A DNA stretch of 6,646 bases, taken from the NCBI GenBank assembly GCA_030666935.1, contig DAOUWX010000098.1, positions 1 through 6,646 on the forward strand, read 5' to 3'. A model generated the notes under the pieces. That model saw only the letters and a list, made by a program, of their open reading frames with translations. It was not told the DNA's origin and did no database searches. Within the stretch, counting starts at the first letter, position 1; each line of letters begins with the position of its first letter. This document shows, one piece after another, positions 5,683-6,646 of the stretch. Origin of the DNA: Atribacterota bacterium (lineage in GTDB: Bacteria; Atribacterota; Phoenicimicrobiia; Phoenicimicrobiales; Phoenicimicrobiaceae). The translations under genes and the position numbers were made by a program.

Positions 5683-5710
5683 ATATAAGTAAATATGAAT
5701 ATACTTATAT
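5683..5710 (+). promoter_or_regulatory. Probable ArsR operator (9-bp perfect inverted repeat)
   Basis: ATATAAGTA (5683-5691) and TACTTATAT (5702-5710) form a perfect inverted repeat with a 10-nt spacer. It starts directly after the -10 hexamer and covers the expected transcription start, where a bound repressor dimer would block RNA polymerase. AT-rich dyads over the promoter are typical for ArsR/SmtB repressors, so autoregulation is inferred. Confidence 0.65.
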
Positions 5711-5724
5711 AAAAGGAAATAGTA

Positions 5725-6180
5725 ATGACGAATTATGAAATTGAAGAAATTACCAAAATATTTAAAGCTCTATCTGACCCCACAAGATTTAAAATATTTC
5801 TCTTGTTAAATAGTAGAATATTTTGCGTTAACGGTATAGTTAATTTTTTGCAGATATCCCAACCGGCTGTATCCCAGCACCTTAAGATTTTAAAGGAGGC
5901 TGGTCTGGTAAAGATAGAGAAAAGAGGTTATTGGGTGCATTACTCATCTGATAAGGAGAAGATAGATAAATTTTTAAAAGATTTCCCGGCAAGACTAAAA
6001 TTAAAAGGGGTGATAAATATGGGTAAAAAAGTAAATAATAAAGAGTGTAAATATCCGGAAAGACTTAAGGGTAAACCGAACGAATGTACTCCTGAACAGA
6101 TAGAAAAGTGTCATGGTGATATTTCCGAAAAAAATCATCCATGTGTTTCGAAAAAAACAGGAGATAATAAAAATAAATGA
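5725..6180 (+). CDS. ArsR/SmtB-family metal(loid)-responsive repressor with Cys/His-rich C-terminal tail
   Basis: A 151-residue transcription factor. Residues 1-90 form a classic ArsR winged helix: IFKALSDPTRFKIFLLL (12-28), recognition helix ISQPAVSQHLKILKEAGLV (44-62), and the wing KIEKRGYWVHY (63-73). The usual helix-3 ELCVCDL box is replaced by IFCVNGI with one cysteine (Cys34). A tail from about residue 99 carries Cys108, Cys121, Cys129-His130, His138 and Cys140, ending in a lysine-rich stretch; normal family length is 90-120. The tail probably binds metal or metalloid, which is inference. Start ATG has AAAAGGA about 7 nt upstream. It overlaps the downstream permease start by ATGA, indicating one operon. 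Likely autoregulated through the dyad at 5683-5710. An internal start at residue 99 is described separately. Sampled GC is below 30%. Confidence 0.9.
   Translation: MTNYEIEEITKIFKALSDPTRFKIFLLLNSRIFCVNGIVNFLQISQPAVSQHLKILKEAGLVKIEKRGYWVHYSSDKEKIDKFLKDFPARLKLKGVINMGKKVNNKECKYPERLKGKPNECTPEQIEKCHGDISEKNHPCVSKKTGDNKNK
6003..6021 (+). promoter_or_regulatory. Internal ribosome binding site and in-frame ATG inside the ArsR gene
   Basis: AAAAGGGGTG ends 6 nt before the ATG at 6019-6021, which is codon 99 of the ArsR frame. Initiation here would yield a separate 53-residue Cys/His-rich peptide (MGKKVNNKECKYPERLKG...). The spacing is as good as that of the gene's own start. Either the site is used, giving two products, or it is a relic of a fusion between a repressor gene and a small downstream gene. 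Confidence 0.4.
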
Positions 6181-6646
6181 ATATAACTGTTATCTTTATA
6201 AACATTTTTGCAGGTGGTTGTCTTATTTTTTCTTTTATTAAAGATAGAAAAAAAACAAAACAATCCCTGTTGGGGGCAGCAAAATCTTTCATCCGCATTC
6301 TGCCCATCGTATTTATTATAATAATTTTTATAGGTTTACTTTTTGGTTTCGTGCCACAGACTCAAATTTCCAAGATTGCTGGTGAGCAAGCAGGGTTTTG
6401 GGGAGTATTCCTGATCGCATTAGTAGGAGCAATTATGCATATCCCGGCTTTAATTACCTTCCCTCTCGCGGCGTCAATTCTTAAAAACGGAGCATCAATT
6501 ACTGTAGTTGCCGCTTTCATTACCACATTAACTATGATTGGGACAATTACCTTACCTTTAGAAATAAAAGAATTAGGTAAGAAAGTAGCTTTGCTTAGAA
6601 ATGGAATAAGTTTTATTATTGCAATTGTTATTGCTCTTATTATGGG
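6177..6646 (+). CDS. COG0701-type permease, half-size (3' end outside window)
   Basis: Integral membrane protein resembling one half of the ArsP/DUF318 permeases, which export organoarsenicals or other metal(loid)s from the cytoplasm. I translated 156 codons without a stop. Likely transmembrane segments are near residues 3-20, 41-59, 73-100 (broken by prolines), 105-128 and 142-156. The segment GAIMHIPALITFPLAASILKNG (84-105) resembles the conserved Pro/Gly motif of the family. Full-length ArsP-type proteins have about 300 residues or more, so if this gene ends just beyond the window it is a half-permease, often paired with a second half next door. Translation is probably coupled to the ArsR gene, because ATG overlaps TGA and the nearest AGGAG is 13 nt away. 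The cargo cannot be told from the sequence; no cysteine lies in the permease motif, only Cys15 in helix 1. Confidence 0.75.
   Translation, partial: MNITVIFINIFAGGCLIFSFIKDRKKTKQSLLGAAKSFIRILPIVFIIIIFIGLLFGFVPQTQISKIAGEQAGFWGVFLIALVGAIMHIPALITFPLAASILKNGASITVVAAFITTLTMIGTITLPLEIKELGKKVALLRNGISFIIAIVIALIM

Noticed and set aside
3290..5724. Integron integrase or transposase gene
   Set aside because: No frame on either strand shows tyrosine recombinase or DDE transposase motifs; all intact frames belong to other families.
6065..6307. Minus-strand 80-codon ORF
   Set aside because: Antisense to the ArsR tail and permease start, both of which have convincing protein patterns.

Overview
The window is AT-rich bacterial DNA with short intergenic gaps and good Shine-Dalgarno sequences. 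The families present (an iron-sulfur-flavoprotein-like reductase, a cysteine-rich DUF3795 protein, an ArsR regulator with a COG0701-type half-permease) suggest an uncultured, probably anaerobic or facultative low-GC bacterium. No marker gene fixes the phylum, and I do not name one.

Left part (1 to about 3280, all genes on the minus strand) is best read as a run of integron gene cassettes. Three imperfect palindromes at 661-750, 1591-1684 and 2149-2231 each lie directly 3' of one gene. Read in the gene direction, each ends in a perfect GTTRRRY box (GTTAGGC, GTTAGGC, GTTAGAT) and begins with an RYYYAAC-like box. That is the layout of attC recombination sites. A fourth, AT-rich and more diverged candidate is at 3154-3282, and a weak fifth at 4105-4167. 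In transcription order the array reads: flavin reductase (possible cassette), PhzF-family isomerase, a four-helix membrane protein of unknown function, a stand-alone 2-oxoacid dehydrogenase E2 catalytic domain, and an AlkD-like DNA alkylation repair protein cut by the window edge. No integrase gene is present, so within this window the structure is a cluster of attC sites lacking an integrase (a CALIN), or the distal part of an integron whose platform lies elsewhere.

Middle part (3290-5483, minus strand) holds a flavodoxin-like NAD(P)H:FMN reductase with an Isf-like cysteine motif, a DUF1801 protein, about 500 bases without an intact gene (a decayed ORF and a structured stretch), and a DUF3795 protein with 12 cysteines.

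Right part (5650-6646, plus strand) is a compact metal(loid)-response operon. A TTGACA/TATATT promoter is overlapped at its start point by a perfect 9-bp inverted repeat. It is followed by an ArsR-family repressor with an unusual Cys/His-rich tail and, overlapping its stop codon by ATGA, a half-size permease that runs off the window. The repressor probably binds the dyad and releases it when metal or metalloid is bound, inducing the exporter.

The cassette genes are functionally unrelated and probably travel independently. The right-hand operon looks like ordinary host DNA.
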